Shown piece by piece: positions 14,425 through 15,158 of a DNA stretch of 15,158 nucleotides. Position 1 is the stretch's first letter; every line of letters begins with the position of its first letter. A model generated the notes under the pieces. It was not told the origin of the DNA. It searched no databases and saw only the letters and a program-made list of their open reading frames with translations. Position numbers and translations under genes: made by a program. The stretch is from an uncultured Bacilli bacterium (GTDB lineage: Bacteria > Bacillota_I > Bacilli_A > RF39 > UBA660), in the NCBI GenBank assembly GCA_910583685.1, contig CAJTXY010000031.1, positions 1-15,158 on the forward strand, written 5' to 3'.

Positions 14425-14982
14425 ATGATTGGTGTAAATGATATTAAAAATGGAATGACTCTTATCATCGAAGGAAATATTTATCAGGTAATAGAGTTTT
14501 TGCATGTAAAACCAGGAAAAGGTTCTGCGTTTATGAAGACGAAACTTCGTAATTTGAGAACAGGTGGAATTGTAGAAAAAACATTCAATACCAATGTAAA
14601 ATTTGAAAAAGCCAATATTAATAAAATGAATTCTCAATACTTATATAGTATGGGAGATGTTTATTACTTTATGAATATGGAGACATATGAACAATTAGAA
14701 CTTTCAAAAGATCAAATTGGTGATAGTGCTAATTATTTGATTGAAAATATGAATGTTTATATTATTCTTTTTGAAGGGGAACTTCTTGGAATTGATCTTC
14801 CTGATAAGGTAGAGTTTACTGTAGTTGAGACAGAACCAGCAGTTCGTGGTAATACTACGAATAATGCGATGAAGGATGCTAAGGTTGAGACTGGTATGAT
14901 TGTAAAAGTTCCATTATTTATTGAGCAGGGAGAAAAAATATTAGTTACGACTTCTGATGGTAAGTATTCTTCAAGAGCATAA
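14425..14982 (+). CDS. efp: Elongation factor P
   Basis: Binds the ribosome near the P site and relieves stalling at polyproline stretches. The 185-residue protein has the three-beta-barrel layout of EF-P: KOW-like domain I (1-65), OB domains II and III. The tip loop HVKPGKGSAFMKTKLRN places the modifiable lysine at position 32 (PGKGSAF), as in Bacillus EF-P, which carries 5-aminopentanol there, rather than the Arg of beta-type EF-P. The C-terminal TGMIVKVPLFI...TTSDGKYSSRA is typical. The start follows GGGAGG by about seven bases. Poor in Pro itself. Identification is secure. Confidence 0.97.
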   Translation: MIGVNDIKNGMTLIIEGNIYQVIEFLHVKPGKGSAFMKTKLRNLRTGGIVEKTFNTNVKFEKANINKMNSQYLYSMGDVYYFMNMETYEQLELSKDQIGDSANYLIENMNVYIILFEGELLGIDLPDKVEFTVVETEPAVRGNTTNNAMKDAKVETGMIVKVPLFIEQGEKILVTTSDGKYSSRA

Positions 14983-14999
14983 TTGTACACTTTAATTTG

Positions 15000-15022
15000 A
15001 GCGCAAATTTTTGCGTTTTTTT
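15000..15022 (+). terminator. Terminator after efp
   Basis: AGCGCAA (15000-15006) pairs with TTGCGTT (15011-15017, one G-T pair) around a four-base loop, followed by a run of T up to 15022. It starts 18 bases after the efp stop. Confidence 0.8.
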
Positions 15023-15052
15023 GTGGAATAAGAGTATAGGAAGGTAAGAATC

Positions 15053-15081
15053 TTTACAGAAAGAGTGGAAGATGATAAACT
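15053..15081 (+). promoter_or_regulatory. Promoter for the gene starting at 15106
   Basis: TTTACA (15053-15058) is 17 bases before TAAACT (15076-15081), which is preceded by TGA (an extended -10). Confidence 0.5.
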
Positions 15082-15105
15082 AAAAGTAATCATAGAGGTG
15101 TGCAT

Positions 15106-15158
15106 ATGTTTGGAAAACTCAAATATCAACTAAAAAATAAATTTGGTGTTAAGGGTAG
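15106..15158 (+). CDS. Start of an unidentified gene, cut by the window end
   Basis: ATG 15106 is preceded by AGAGGTG with five bases of spacing and by a promoter. The frame stays open for the 17 complete codons available: a short basic N-terminus (MFGKLKYQLKNKFGVKG). This is too little to identify the product. The Lys-rich amphipathic start would suit a cytosolic protein or the N-terminal tail of a membrane protein. Confidence 0.6.
   Translation, partial: MFGKLKYQLKNKFGVKG

Noticed and set aside
1..15158. DGR template repeat or reverse transcriptase within the window
   Set aside because: I found no second copy of the 1368-1490 segment and no reverse transcriptase catalytic motif in any gene, so the DGR call rests on the target gene alone.
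1..15158. CRISPR arrays, tRNA/rRNA genes, T-box or riboswitch leaders
   Set aside because: No regularly spaced direct repeats, no RNA gene cores, and the leaders are too short to hold a riboswitch.
1..15158. UGA read as tryptophan (mycoplasma-like code)
   Set aside because: rnhB ends in TGA exactly at the end of the conserved protein and overlaps the next start; tryptophans are encoded by TGG.

Overview
The window is low-GC, densely packed Bacillota-type DNA. Shine-Dalgarno sites are strong (AGGTGA, GGGAGG), promoters are sigma-A-like, terminators are short hairpins with T-tracts, and TGA is used as a stop (rnhB ends in TGA), so the genetic code looks standard. Gene content and the style of the surface protein suggest an uncultured gut Bacilli/Erysipelotrichia/RF39-like lineage. 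That placement is inference. There are no rRNA or tRNA genes, no CRISPR array and no intact mobile element.

Region 1 (1-1740): the C-terminal part of a large, probably secreted or pilus-linked repeat protein whose start lies before the window. It has three tandem repeats of about 83 residues, then a C-terminal domain ending in a GVRPVVSL motif. The last roughly 120 bases before that motif are strikingly GC-rich and adenine-poor compared with the rest of the gene, with many NNC/NNT codons. This is the expected signature of the variable region of a diversity-generating retroelement (DGR). The reverse transcriptase and template repeat are not in the window. A terminator and a small transposase-like remnant follow.

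Region 2 (1798-7250): a genome-maintenance block, rnhB, an unknown gene, topA, a second unknown gene and a XerC/D-type recombinase. Genes overlap by 4 and 8 bases at two junctions. This resembles the rnhB-dprA-topA-trmFO-xerC neighbourhood of many Bacillota, but the dprA and trmFO positions hold two proteins I cannot identify.

Region 3 (7276-9599): a small four-helix membrane protein on the minus strand, a DUF421/YetF-type membrane protein, and a membrane-anchored GHL10-type glycosyl-hydrolase-like protein.

Region 4 (9621-10813): two separately promoted proteins with type IV prepilin N-termini. They could belong to the same surface apparatus as the region 1 protein.

Region 5 (10827-15158): endonuclease IV (nfo), converging on a small DUF2624/YqfT-like gene; a class B penicillin-binding protein; ribosomal protein L33; elongation factor P; and the first 17 codons of a gene running off the window. 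The nfo/yqfT and pbpA/rpmG/efp sets recall a broad conserved neighbourhood of Bacillus chromosomes.

The DNA is extremely compact. Several stop codons sit in terminator loops, and several predicted transcription starts fall on or just before the Shine-Dalgarno sequence, giving leaders of only about 11-20 bases.
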